This document shows, piece by piece, positions 47,317 to 56,130 of a stretch of DNA of 64,000 nucleotides. The DNA is taken from NCBI RefSeq assembly GCF_014842075.1, contig NZ_JACYVA010000004.1:124001-188000 (forward strand). The letters run 5' to 3'. The translations under genes and the position numbers were made by a program. The notes below the pieces were generated by a model. The model saw only the letters and a program-made list of their open reading frames with translations. It ran no database searches and was not told the DNA's origin. The stretch comes from Sphingomonas sp. CFBP 13720. Lineage in GTDB: Bacteria > Pseudomonadota > Alphaproteobacteria > Sphingomonadales > Sphingomonadaceae. Position 1 is the stretch's first letter. Each line of letters opens with the position of its first letter.

Positions 47317-48432
47317 TTACCGGAAGATGTCCTTTGAAATGTGCGTGATCCGGCACGCCAGATCGGCTTCGCCCGACGCGACGATATAACGGTCCCCGCC
47401 ATCGGCGATGCCGGTGGTGAACACTACGTCGCGCACGTACATCTGATGTTCGATCGGGCGAGTCAGATCGGGGTTCGCTTCAAGTAGCGGCGTATGATCG
47501 GTCGCGATCGTCCGGCCGGGATCGTCGCGGTCGAGGATCGACCAGTAGGTGCGATAGATCCCGACGATTTCTTTCGGCTCGACGCCGTGCCACAGGGTAA
47601 GCCAGCCGCGATCGGTCAGGATCGGCGGCGTGCCTCCGCCCATCCGTGCCGTTGCGACGGTCGCGGCATGCGGGCGGATGCCCGGTTTGCGATACGGCTT
47701 CCAGTGCAGCGCATCGGGCGACGAAGCGAGATTGATCGACGGCCCGGCCCGCCATTCGCTGTCCGGCGGGTAGGCGAAATACAGATCGCCGAGCGGTCGC
47801 GTCTGCGCCCAATATTGTCCGTCGATCCGCCCTTCGAAGATCAGCATATCCTTGTTCTGATGATCGAGGACAATATCCGCGAACGTCCAGTCGAGGCCGT
47901 TGTCCGATGTGTAGAGCGTGGTCGAATGACGTTCGGGACTGACCGAACAGGTCGTCATGAACCAGCGATCGCCGACCTTGCTGATCCGGGCGTCCTCTAC
48001 GCCGTACATCTGGAAATCGGCATGCGGGGCGATCGCGCGGTCGTAATGATGCGCGACGACCTCCAGCCCGTCCGGCGTCAGTTCGACCGGCAGCAACCAC
48101 GCAAGCGAGGTCAGCGCCATTACCTTCCAACCATTGCCCTGCAACAGGAACTTGCGCGGGTCGGCGGTGTCCGCCGCACCCAGCGGCCATGCGTCGAGTA
48201 CGTAGCGACCGTCGCACCAGCGGATATTATGGACATGCCCGTCGAACACCGGCTTGCGCAGCGCCTCCGCGACCCGGACCATCATCAGCAGGTTGCCGTT
48301 GGGCAGCCGGGTCAGCGCCGGGTTGAACGCGCCGAGGACATAGGTCTCTACGCCCAGTTGCCCCGCCAGGGGGGATCGCGACAGGTCGACGTCGTCGGGG
48401 GTCAGTACCAGTTTGTCGACGGCGTGTTTCAT
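47317..48432 (-). CDS. GH130 glycoside phosphorylase-like protein
   Basis: A 371-residue five-bladed beta-propeller of glycoside hydrolase family 130, which mostly phosphorolyses beta-mannosides. Family-like segments are AFNPALTRLPNG, QMYGVEDARISKVG, MLIFEGRIDG, GGGTPPILTDRGWL and RPIEHQMYVRDVVFTTG. No signal peptide. The gene starts with an ATGA overlap on the upstream SDR, so the two are translationally coupled. Mannosidase/phosphorylase specificity cannot be read from sequence. Followed by catalase on the same strand after a 166-nt gap. Confidence 0.85.
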   Translation of the reverse strand: MKHAVDKLVLTPDDVDLSRSPLAGQLGVETYVLGAFNPALTRLPNGNLLMMVRVAEALRKPVFDGHVHNIRWCDGRYVLDAWPLGAADTADPRKFLLQGNGWKVMALTSLAWLLPVELTPDGLEVVAHHYDRAIAPHADFQMYGVEDARISKVGDRWFMTTCSVSPERHSTTLYTSDNGLDWTFADIVLDHQNKDMLIFEGRIDGQYWAQTRPLGDLYFAYPPDSEWRAGPSINLASSPDALHWKPYRKPGIRPHAATVATARMGGGTPPILTDRGWLTLWHGVEPKEIVGIYRTYWSILDRDDPGRTIATDHTPLLEANPDLTRPIEHQMYVRDVVFTTGIADGGDRYIVASGEADLACRITHISKDIFR

Positions 48433-49187
48433 TCGCCCGCTTCCCCGCGCGGGGCGATGGTCATCTGCTGGACGACCGAGCGGCGCGGCTGGGTCAGGAT
48501 GAAACGGACGCCCGCCGCGATGTCCTCGGCCCGCAGCATCGTTTCCGCCTCGATCCGTTCGCGCTGCTCGTCGACGGAAATATCGGGGGTCTGCATGTCG
48601 GACCCGGTCTTGCCCGGTTCGACGTTGCTGACGCGGATGCCCTTCGGTCCGAGTTCGCGCCGCAATGCCTGCGAAAACCCCTGAATGCCGTATTTGATGC
48701 CGGCATAGATCGTCGACCCCGGCCCAAGGACATAGGCGCTCATCGACCCGATGAAGACGACGTCGCCACGGTCGCCCATGCGTTCGGCGGCGATGCGCGC
48801 GCCCAGCAGATAGGCGGTGAAATCAGCGGCGATCGCATAGCGAAGGTCGGCTTCGCTCGTCTCGCTCAGCGCCCCCGCCGCGACGGCGGCGTTGAGGACG
48901 ATGATATCCGGTGTTCCGATGGCCGCTTCGGCGGCATCGAACAGTCGGGTGTTGTTGTCCGCTTCGGCAAGGTCGATCGCGATGCCTTCGCCGTGACCGA
49001 CGGCCCGGATATCCGCGAGCGCTTCGTCCACATGCTTCGGATCGCGTCCGCAGATGAAGACATCCGCCCCCTCGCTGGCCAGCAGTACCGCGATGGCGCG
49101 ACCGATGCCGGTAGTGCCGCCGGTGATGATTGCCTTGCGGCCTTTCAGGGGGACGTGTTCGCTGGCGGCTTGGGTAACGGGGGGCAT
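48429..49187 (-). CDS. SDR family oxidoreductase
   Basis: A 252-residue short-chain dehydrogenase: cofactor motif ITGGTTGIGRAIA, LNAAVAAG and catalytic YAGIK. Strong ribosome-binding site AGGAGA 6 nt before the ATG. Its stop overlaps the GH130 start by 4 nt, hinting at joint sugar or polyol metabolism. Substrate unknown. Confidence 0.88.
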   Translation of the reverse strand: MPPVTQAASEHVPLKGRKAIITGGTTGIGRAIAVLLASEGADVFICGRDPKHVDEALADIRAVGHGEGIAIDLAEADNNTRLFDAAEAAIGTPDIIVLNAAVAAGALSETSEADLRYAIAADFTAYLLGARIAAERMGDRGDVVFIGSMSAYVLGPGSTIYAGIKYGIQGFSQALRRELGPKGIRVSNVEPGKTGSDMQTPDISVDEQRERIEAETMLRAEDIAAGVRFILTQPRRSVVQQMTIAPRGEAGE

Positions 49188-49350
49188 CGGGCGTCTCCTG
49201 TAGGGTCCGATGTGCCAAGTCGCGTGCGTGCCTGAAGTTCCGACTTGAATCCAAAGGCTTCGCTGTTCGTCGTACGCGACCGTCCTCCCGTCGGGGCTGG
49301 GCCGGGACAGCCCGGTCGTGCTTCGATGCGCAGTCCGACCGGGTGCCTGT

Positions 49351-49755
49351 TCAGACCTCGAAGGACGCGAGGATCGGGCAGGGGCCGTCCCGGCCCGCAG
49401 CGCACTCCGTCGCCAGTCTTGTCAGGGCATCGCGGGCGCGTCCGAGTTCCTCGATTTTCGCATCCAGCGCTTCGATGCGGCTTCTGGCCAACGCACGGGC
49501 ACGACCGCGATCCTCGCCCGCGTCCAGTTCCAGCAGTTCGCGTATCTCCGCGAGCGTGAAGCCCGCAGCCTGCGCCTGCCGGATGAAGCGCAACCGGCGG
49601 AGTTCCGCACTGCCGTACCGCCGGCCCCCGGTTCCGCGCGCCGGTGTCTCGATCAGACCCTTGCGTTGGTAGAAGCGGATCGTTTCGACGCCGACACTCC
49701 CTCCTTCGGCCAGTTGTCCGATCGTCAGTAATTCAGGGTCTTGACTCCGTACCAT
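49351..49755 (-). CDS. MerR-family regulator with two of three MerR cysteines
   Basis: A 134-residue MerR-type activator/repressor. N-terminal winged helix-turn-helix TIGQLAEGGSVGVETIRFYQRKGL is very close to mercury MerR. The dimer helix follows, then C118-AAGRDGP-C126-PILAS, matching MerR Cys117/Cys126 and the CPLIAS end. The third mercury ligand Cys82 is replaced by Asp (LDAGEDRGRA) and there are no other cysteines. The ATG lies inside the operator palindrome, with no ribosome-binding site, as in a nearly leaderless, self-repressed merR. A TTG start at 49791 is possible but less likely. Confidence 0.88.
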   Translation of the reverse strand: MVRSQDPELLTIGQLAEGGSVGVETIRFYQRKGLIETPARGTGGRRYGSAELRRLRFIRQAQAAGFTLAEIRELLELDAGEDRGRARALARSRIEALDAKIEELGRARDALTRLATECAAGRDGPCPILASFEV

Positions 49756-49772
49756 GGTACGGAACCTATATT
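49741..49772 (+). promoter_or_regulatory. Mer-like promoter/operator for the glutaredoxin-MauE gene
   Basis: -35 TTGACT (49741-49746), 20-bp spacer and -10 TATATT (49767-49772). The spacer contains the perfect palindrome TCCGTACCATGGTACGGA (49746-49763). Layout and wording match the mercury mer promoter, whose long spacer requires MerR distortion for activation. Confidence 0.85.
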
Positions 49773-49802
49773 CGTGCTGATACGATGGCAAGGAGTGGTA
49801 CG

Positions 49803-50600
49803 ATGCCGGACCCAGGCAAGCAGTCCCCGACCAGAAAGACGGCAGTCGTCTATCGCATGGTGATGCCTACGCACGTCTGTCCATACGGCATCAAGGCGCT
49901 GCATTTGCTGAAGCGCGCGGGATACGAGGTTGAGGACCATCATCTTGCGACCCGCGAACAGACGGATGCGTTCAAGGCGAAGCACGGCGTCGCGACGACC
50001 CCGCAAATCTTCGTCGGCGACGTTCGCGTCGGGGGGCATGACGACCTGCGGCGTTTTCTGGGCAAGCGGGTCGCGGACCCAAAAGCGACCAGCTATCGCC
50101 CCGTCATCGCCCTGTTTTCGGCAACCGCGCTGATGGCGTTGGCGGCAAGCTACGCCGTCACCGGGAACGTGGTGACCTTGTTGACGGCGGAATGGTTCAT
50201 CGGCTTTTCGATGGTGGTTCTGGCGTTGCTGAAACTACAGAACCTCGAAAGCTTCGCGACGATGTTCCTGAACTACGACCTGCTCGCCCGACGCTGGGTG
50301 CCCTATGGCTATCTGTACCCGTTCGCCGAGGGGCTGGCCGGCGTGCTGATGATCTCCGGCGCGCTGCCGTGGTTGTCGGTTCCCGTCGCGCTGTTCATCG
50401 CGACGATCGGTGCCGTTTCGGTGTTCAAGGCGGTCTATATCGACCGGCGCGAACTGAAATGCGCCTGCGTCGGTGGATCGAGCAACGTGCCGCTCGGGTT
50501 CGTATCGCTTACCGAAAATCTGATGATGATCGCCATGGCGGTATGGATGGCGCTGGCCGCCGCCGGCCTTGCGACCGCAGCGGTCCACACGCTCCCCTGA
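49803..50600 (+). CDS. Glutaredoxin-MauE/DoxX fusion membrane protein
   Basis: 265 residues. N-terminal glutaredoxin-like domain with C26-PYG (first cysteine only, CPYG rather than CPYC) and cis-proline TTPQIFVG. Then four or five transmembrane helices of the MauE/DoxX type from about residue 98 on (VIALFSATALMALAA, WFIGFSMVVLALL, GLAGVLMISGALPWL, LMMIAMAVWMAL), with C220-A-C222 in a loop. Start ATG 49803 is fixed by AAGGAG 8 nt upstream. Divergent from the MerR-type gene and behind its promoter, so expression probably responds to thiol-reactive or metal stress. Disulfide shuttling across the membrane is a guess. Confidence 0.85.
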   Translation: MPDPGKQSPTRKTAVVYRMVMPTHVCPYGIKALHLLKRAGYEVEDHHLATREQTDAFKAKHGVATTPQIFVGDVRVGGHDDLRRFLGKRVADPKATSYRPVIALFSATALMALAASYAVTGNVVTLLTAEWFIGFSMVVLALLKLQNLESFATMFLNYDLLARRWVPYGYLYPFAEGLAGVLMISGALPWLSVPVALFIATIGAVSVFKAVYIDRRELKCACVGGSSNVPLGFVSLTENLMMIAMAVWMALAAAGLATAAVHTLP

Positions 50601-50630
50601 ACCGACGTCCCTGTCGCGCGCGGCCTCAGG

Positions 50631-51914
50631 CTATGGGTGGATCGCTATCGGCTCGCGCGGCGGGGCGGCTGCGATCCGCCAGATCCGGCCACCCTTGTCG
50701 TCGACGACCAGCAGCGATCCGTCGTTTGCCGTCGCGAGTGCGCGGGGGCGGCCATGGACATGATCCGGCCCGTCGGTAAAGCCGGTCAGAACCGGTTGCA
50801 TCGGCCCCACCGCCTTTCCATCGCGGAACGGCACGAACACCACGTCATATCCGAGCAGCGTCGAACGATTCCATGATCCGTGCCGCGCGACGAATGCGCC
50901 GTCCCGGAACCGCGCGGGCAGCGACGTGCCCGCGCCGAACGCGATGCCGAGCGCCGAGGCATGCGCCCCGACCGCGAAGTCGGGCGTAATCGCCTTCGCT
51001 ACCAGATCGGGCCGTTGCCCTTTCAACCGTGGGTCTGGGTTTTTGCCCCAATAGCTGTAGGGCCAGCCATAGAAGCCCCCCTCTTTCACGCCCACGATAT
51101 AGTCGGGGACCAGATCGTCGCCCAGTTCGTCGCGTTCGTTGACCGAGGTCCATAGCCGTCCGGTTCGTGGCTCCAGTGCCATTCCCACTGGATTGCGGAT
51201 GCCATCCGCGAAGACCCGCTCCCGCCCGCTTGCCAGATCGATCGCGAGGATCGCGGCACGACGCGCTTCCCGCTCCATGCCGAATTCACCGGCGTTACTG
51301 GCCGATCCGACCGCGATGAACAGGGTGCGCCCGTCCCGGCTCGCCAGAAGATTGCGCGTCCAGTGATTATTGTAGCCGGTCGGATCGAAGCGGGTGATCC
51401 AGTTGCGCCGCGCATGGTCGGCGATCCGCATGGTGCCGGGGGTGTAGGGGGTCCAGAACACGCCGTTCGCGTTGGCGATGTACAGTTTCCCGCCGATGAG
51501 TTGCATTCCGTAGGGCTGGCTCAGGCCGCCGATCAGCGTCTCGCGCACATCGGCGCGGCCATCGCCGTTCGTGTCGCGCAGCAGCAGGATGCGGTTGCGT
51601 CCGACCGCACGATAGTTCGGATCGTTGCTCTTGCGCTCGGTCGTGGCCTCGGCGACCAGCACGTCGCCGTTCGGCAGCACCACGGCGTTGCGCGGGGAAT
51701 CCAGCCCTTCGGCGAAGACGTTGACGGCAAGCCCGTCGGCCGCGCGCACGCTGGCGCCTTCGTGAAAGGGCGTGGTGTCGGGCGTGTTGGTGACCGATTT
51801 CGTGCTGTACGGCGCGGGCAATACGGGCGTGTTGCCGATGCTGGGACCGCTGGTCTGGGCGTGTGCCAGACCGGCGGCGAGGATCATCGGCAGGGGCAGG
51901 AGGTAACGCGGCAT
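50631..51914 (-). CDS. Secreted beta-propeller dehydrogenase, sorbosone-dehydrogenase-like
   Basis: 427 residues with signal peptide (MPRYLLPLPMILAAGLAHA). The rest is a six-bladed propeller of the soluble glucose/L-sorbosone dehydrogenase type (PNGDVLVAEATTERK, GLSQPYGMQLIGGKLYIAN, NPVGMALEPRTGRLW, HGSWNRS). Such enzymes use PQQ, but no PQQ synthesis genes are in the window. The start 51914 is preferred over 51962 because it begins the signal peptide and has GGAG upstream. It lies 47 nt downstream of the GH2 gene, likely one operon. Confidence 0.87.
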   Translation of the reverse strand: MPRYLLPLPMILAAGLAHAQTSGPSIGNTPVLPAPYSTKSVTNTPDTTPFHEGASVRAADGLAVNVFAEGLDSPRNAVVLPNGDVLVAEATTERKSNDPNYRAVGRNRILLLRDTNGDGRADVRETLIGGLSQPYGMQLIGGKLYIANANGVFWTPYTPGTMRIADHARRNWITRFDPTGYNNHWTRNLLASRDGRTLFIAVGSASNAGEFGMEREARRAAILAIDLASGRERVFADGIRNPVGMALEPRTGRLWTSVNERDELGDDLVPDYIVGVKEGGFYGWPYSYWGKNPDPRLKGQRPDLVAKAITPDFAVGAHASALGIAFGAGTSLPARFRDGAFVARHGSWNRSTLLGYDVVFVPFRDGKAVGPMQPVLTGFTDGPDHVHGRPRALATANDGSLLVVDDKGGRIWRIAAAPPREPIAIHP

Positions 51915-51961
51915 GAGAGGCTCCGGTCCTGAACGGGGATGTAGTCGGGGGACGAACCGCA

Positions 51962-54385
51962 TTACTTCTTCTGCGCCTGTAGCGTGATCGCACCGGGCTT
52001 CAGGCCGTCGGCGCGGACGTGCACGGTGAAGCGTCCATCGCCTGCACCGCGTACCAGCGCCACGGCGCTCCCGTCGCGCGGTTGGCGATCCGGCGAGGCG
52101 AAGGGCCGGTGGTCGGTGACCGATCCGTTGTCGGTCGCGATCAGTTCGCCGGCACCCTGTACCGAGAAATGCAGAAGCTGCTGCGCCGCGGGTACGGTCA
52201 CGCCCTTCGCATCGACCACCAGCGCCCGGATATAGGCCATGCTGTCGAAGTCCGACCCGACCGTCGCCGCATCTGACGACAGCCGGATCGCCACCGGACG
52301 CCCGGCGGTGCGCAGCCCGTCCGATAGGCCGCCGACACGCGGATCGCGGCAGACGGCGCGCACTTCACCCGGCGCATAGGTGACGGCCCAGCGGCGCGGC
52401 GACGCGTCGGCGTTGATCGGCAGGGTGCCGAGCGAACGGCCGTTCAGGAACGCCTCTACCCGGGCGCAATTGCTGTAGACCTCGATCGTTTCGGGATGCG
52501 GTCGCGGGTCTGCGGGTGTCCAATCGTCGAACAGCGCGACCGGCGGCTGGGGCGTCGCGACCGCGATCATCGTCGGCAGCGTCGGCTGGTTCGGTCCACC
52601 GGCACCGTCGGTCGCCGGGCCGGCGGCATTCGGGATAGCGTTGCGCACGACATGGAGGACGGGTTTTTCCGACCACCAGCTTGCCCGCTCCAGCCCGCGA
52701 ACATGCGGTGCGCCCGTCCGGTCGAGCAGCCCGGTATGGCGGCTGATGAACGGCCAGCCCGCGCGGTTCGATTCGCCGAGATAATCGATGCCGGTCCACA
52801 GGAACATGCCGGCATAAGCCGGGTTGTCGCGCACCGGCAGCCAGTTGAGCCGGTTATGGCCGTTCTCCGTCCCGACGATCCGGCGGCGCGGGTCCTGACG
52901 ATGCGCCGCCGCTAGTTCGGTTTCGCGATAATTCTGGCCGACCACGTCCAGCATGTCGGCGAAACCATTGGCATAATCGCCCGTCACGTTCGGCCGGAAC
53001 AGCCCCATCGTCACCGGTCGCGACGGATCGTTGGCATGCGCGACGTCGAGCAGCGACCGCAACGCCGCCTTCGCCTGTACGGGATAGGCGGTGTCGTGGA
53101 TTTCGTTGCCCGCGCTCCACAGGACGATGCTGGGATGATTGCGGTCGCGCCGGATCATGTCGGCGGCATCGCGTTTGTGCCAGTCGCTGAAGAACAGGTG
53201 GTAATCCTCCGGCGTCTTGGCGACGTTCCACTGGTCGAACCATTCGTCCATCACCAGCAGGCCGAGTTCGTCGGTCAGGTCGAGCAGTTCGGGGGCGGGC
53301 ACGTTGTGCGCGGTGCGGATGGCGTTGACGCCCAGCGCCTTCAACGCGGTCAGCCGCTGGCGCCACACCGCAAGGGGCACCGCCGCGCCCACCGCGCCGC
53401 CGTCATGATGGATCGCCACGCCCTTCAGCTTGACGGTGCGTCCGTTCAGCCGGAAGCCGGTGTCCGCCGTAAATTCGGCTTCGCGTACACCGAACGATAC
53501 GGTTTCGCTGTCCAGCACCGCGCCCTGTTCGTCGAGGATGCGGATCGACGCGCGGTACATCGCCGGATCGTCGATGTCCCACCGGCGGGGGGATGTCAGC
53601 CGGATTTCCCGGGTCACGTTGTCCGTCCGACCGGCACCGACCGGCGCAAGCGGCGAGCGCGCGCGAGCGGCTTCGCGACCATCAGGACCGGTGACGACCA
53701 CGTCCACCATCGCGCCACGCGATGTCGCGCCCGCATTGTGAATTTCGGTCGATACCGACACGGTGGCGGCATCGCCCGCGATCGACGTCGTGCGAACGAA
53801 CGCGCCCCCTTGCGGTACATGGACGTCGCTGGTTTCGATCAGGCGAACGTGCCGATAGATGCCCGATCCGGTGTACCAGCGCGACGAGGGTGCCGCCGCC
53901 GTGTCCGCGCGTACCGCGACGATGTTTGGCCCGTCCCGGCGCAGGTGGCGCGTGATGTCGTAACGCAACGAGACATAGCCCATCGGTCGGTAGCCGACAT
54001 GGTGGCCGTTCACCCACACGCCGCTGCGTTCCATGATGCCGTCGAATTCGATGAAATAGCGGCGGTCCGGCACTGGTACGACGTTCAGGTCGCGACGATA
54101 CCATGCGATCCCGGACGGGAAAAAGCCGTTCTCGCCGCCCGCCTTCGCATCGGAAGCGACCGGGCCGGCGATCGCCCAGTCATGCGGAACCGACACGGTG
54201 CGCCAGCCCGCCGTGCGTGCGTCGGCGCGTTCGGCACCTTCGGGATCGCCCTGAACGAACAGCCAGCCGTCGGGCAGAGGCATAGTCTTCCGCTCCGCCG
54301 CCGTCGCTACACAGGAGAGGGTGATTACCGATGCAATCATCGCTGCCCGGCCGACTCCGCGACGCATCCGCCCCTTGCTGTGCAT
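51962..54385 (-). CDS. GH2 family beta-galactosidase-like glycosidase
   Basis: 807 residues, exported (leader MHSKGRMRRGVGRAAMIASVITLSCVATAAE in two parts). Domains in order: sugar-binding jelly roll, immunoglobulin-like, TIM barrel with acid/base Glu in WSAGNEIHD and nucleophile Glu in VGTENGHN, then C-terminal immunoglobulin-like domains (VEAFLNGRSLG; VDAKGVTVPAAQQLLHFSV). The start 54385 is favoured by GGGAGAG about 6 nt upstream. Beta-galactosidase or related beta-glycosidase; substrate not defined. With the propeller dehydrogenase it may release and oxidise sugars in the periplasm. Confidence 0.9.
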   Translation of the reverse strand: MHSKGRMRRGVGRAAMIASVITLSCVATAAERKTMPLPDGWLFVQGDPEGAERADARTAGWRTVSVPHDWAIAGPVASDAKAGGENGFFPSGIAWYRRDLNVVPVPDRRYFIEFDGIMERSGVWVNGHHVGYRPMGYVSLRYDITRHLRRDGPNIVAVRADTAAAPSSRWYTGSGIYRHVRLIETSDVHVPQGGAFVRTTSIAGDAATVSVSTEIHNAGATSRGAMVDVVVTGPDGREAARARSPLAPVGAGRTDNVTREIRLTSPRRWDIDDPAMYRASIRILDEQGAVLDSETVSFGVREAEFTADTGFRLNGRTVKLKGVAIHHDGGAVGAAVPLAVWRQRLTALKALGVNAIRTAHNVPAPELLDLTDELGLLVMDEWFDQWNVAKTPEDYHLFFSDWHKRDAADMIRRDRNHPSIVLWSAGNEIHDTAYPVQAKAALRSLLDVAHANDPSRPVTMGLFRPNVTGDYANGFADMLDVVGQNYRETELAAAHRQDPRRRIVGTENGHNRLNWLPVRDNPAYAGMFLWTGIDYLGESNRAGWPFISRHTGLLDRTGAPHVRGLERASWWSEKPVLHVVRNAIPNAAGPATDGAGGPNQPTLPTMIAVATPQPPVALFDDWTPADPRPHPETIEVYSNCARVEAFLNGRSLGTLPINADASPRRWAVTYAPGEVRAVCRDPRVGGLSDGLRTAGRPVAIRLSSDAATVGSDFDSMAYIRALVVDAKGVTVPAAQQLLHFSVQGAGELIATDNGSVTDHRPFASPDRQPRDGSAVALVRGAGDGRFTVHVRADGLKPGAITLQAQKK

Positions 54386-54841
54386 GCCACTCTCCCTGAC
54401 CGCCATCGCTGCGCCATTCGCAGTCTATCGACAATTAATGAGACAGCTTTTCACATAGTGAACTGCGACAATCAATCCTTGGTATATGCACGATCGTTCG
54501 GACAACGGGTGCAATCGGTCGGGGAAGGGCAGTCGCACGTAATGTCTGCCGATCGCTCCGTCGGGCGCCATGCAGCGTTCGCGAAGTTTCCGGCTTTGAT
54601 CCGCCGTGCGAACCGCGGCAGGCACCGACGCGAACGTCCGTCGCGTCGTCTCTCGGATGAACCCGGCCGGGCGCGCTCCCCGAAACGGCAGCGACCCGAT
54701 CTCGACGCGCCGGCCGTTTGGCGGGGGGCTTACCCCAGATTTTCGGCGTACCGCCCTCGCAACGTCGACGCCGAAGCGTTATGTGCGTAGTATGTTGAAT
54801 TCGGTCTCCTTGTCCGTCGTCCATTCTGTCGGTCGAGCCTG
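54386..54841. other. 456-bp divergent intergenic region GH2 / crtZ
   Basis: Carries a palindrome at 54450-54462 near the GH2 side. The rest has only short Arg-rich frames, including one reaching the crtZ start, which I do not accept as a gene. No RNA gene recognised. Promoters of both neighbours must lie here. Confidence 0.5.
54450..54462. promoter_or_regulatory. Palindrome upstream of GH2 gene
   Basis: TTCAC-ATA-GTGAA, a perfect 5-bp inverted repeat with 3-bp centre, 65 bp upstream of the GH2 ATG in AT-rich context. Candidate operator; the binding regulator is not identified. Confidence 0.35.
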
Positions 54842-55369
54842 ATGGTCTGGTACGAAAAGCTCGCGATCGTCGCTTTCATGGTGCTGTTCATGGAATGCTT
54901 CGCATGGGCGGCGCACCGATATGTCATGCACGGCTGGGGATGGGCCTGGCACAAGTCGCATCACGAGGATCATGAGGGCTGGTTCGAAAAGAACGATCTG
55001 TACGCGGTCGTCTTCGCGATCGTGCCGATCGTCCTGTTCGTCGTGGGGTTGTGGTGGGAACCGCTGTGGTGGGCGGCGCTTGGCATCACGGTGTATGGCG
55101 GCATCTATGCGTTCGTGCACGACATGCTCGTCCACCAGCGCGGCGGTTTCCGCTGGGTCCCCAAGCGCGGATATTTCAAGCGGTTGTTGCAGGCGCATCG
55201 TCTGCACCATGCGGTCGAGGGCAAGGACGGGACGGTCAGTCACGGCTTTCTGTTCGCGCGCAAGCCGGCGGTGCTGAAGGCGCAGCTGCGTGCGAACGCC
55301 GGCCGGTCGCCCCGTACGCCATCCCCCGGTGAGACCGCCGGTCCAGTTACATCCGATGCGCAGCGGTGA
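54842..55369 (+). CDS. crtZ: Beta-carotene hydroxylase
   Basis: A di-iron membrane hydroxylase adding 3-hydroxyl groups to beta-carotene rings to give zeaxanthin. 175 residues, four hydrophobic segments and the histidine boxes HRYVMH, HKSHH, HDMLVH and HRLHH. The family phrase HGWGWAWHKSHHEDHEGWFEKNDLYAV is present in pieces. A poor ribosome-binding site precedes the ATG. The stop overlaps the crtW start by 4 nt (GTGA). Other carotenoid genes (crtE, B, I, Y) are not in the window. Confidence 0.95.
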   Translation: MVWYEKLAIVAFMVLFMECFAWAAHRYVMHGWGWAWHKSHHEDHEGWFEKNDLYAVVFAIVPIVLFVVGLWWEPLWWAALGITVYGGIYAFVHDMLVHQRGGFRWVPKRGYFKRLLQAHRLHHAVEGKDGTVSHGFLFARKPAVLKAQLRANAGRSPRTPSPGETAGPVTSDAQR

Positions 55370-56130
55370 GCACGACGGTTTCCCGATCGCAAGCGGCCAT
55401 GCGACGGCAGACGCGGATCGGCGTATCGTTGTCCGCCGCAATCGTGATCGCGTGGCTGGCGATCCATATCACCGGCATCTTCTTCTGGCGCTGGACCGTC
55501 CAGACGGCGCCGGTCGGCATCGCGATGATCGTCGTCCAGACATGGTTGAGTACCGGACTGTTCATCGTCGCCCATGATGCGATGCACGGCGCCTTGGCAC
55601 CGCGCCACCCGCGACTGAACCGCGCGATCGGTGCCACTTGCCTGTCGCTCTACGCCTGTCTTTCCTACGCCACGTTGCTGCCGCAGCACCATCTCCACCA
55701 TGCAAAAACCGGTCGTACCGGCGATCCCGATTTCCATGGTGGCGATCCCCGGCTGATCGGGTGGTTCATGCAGTTCTTCCGAACCTATTACTCACATGGC
55801 CAGATCGTCCGCATCACGGTGATGGCGTTGATCTACACGTTGCTGCTGGGTGCGCCGCTCGGCAATATCGTCGTCTTCTGGGCAGTACCGGCGTTGGGAG
55901 CGGTCGCGCAGTTGTTCGTGTTCGGAACGTGGCTGCCCCACCGCGACCGTGCCGAGCCGTTCAAGGATTCGCATCGCGCCCACAGCATCGAGGTCGGTCC
56001 GGCACTGTCGCTGCTGACATGCTTCCATTTCGGCGGCTATCACCACGAACATCACCTGTCGCCGGGAACGCCGTGGTGGGGACTCCCAGCGCGACGACGC
56101 GCGCTTGCCGTGCGGGATGCGGACGGGTGA
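55366..56130 (+). CDS. crtW: Beta-carotene ketolase
   Basis: A membrane di-iron oxygenase introducing 4-keto groups. 254 residues with histidine boxes HDAMH, QHHLHH and HFGGYHHEHH and multiple membrane helices. GTG start overlaps the crtZ stop. With CrtZ it can make 4-keto-3-hydroxy carotenoids up to astaxanthin, common in some Sphingomonas and Brevundimonas; which product accumulates here cannot be told. CrtW and a CrtZ so tightly coupled suggest joint regulation separate from the main pathway. Confidence 0.94.
   Translation: MSTTVSRSQAAMRRQTRIGVSLSAAIVIAWLAIHITGIFFWRWTVQTAPVGIAMIVVQTWLSTGLFIVAHDAMHGALAPRHPRLNRAIGATCLSLYACLSYATLLPQHHLHHAKTGRTGDPDFHGGDPRLIGWFMQFFRTYYSHGQIVRITVMALIYTLLLGAPLGNIVVFWAVPALGAVAQLFVFGTWLPHRDRAEPFKDSHRAHSIEVGPALSLLTCFHFGGYHHEHHLSPGTPWWGLPARRRALAVRDADG

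Noticed and set aside
54606..54842. 78-codon ORF ending at the crtZ start
   Set aside because: No ribosome-binding site, domain or plausible fold; its overlap with crtZ by one base is probably chance.
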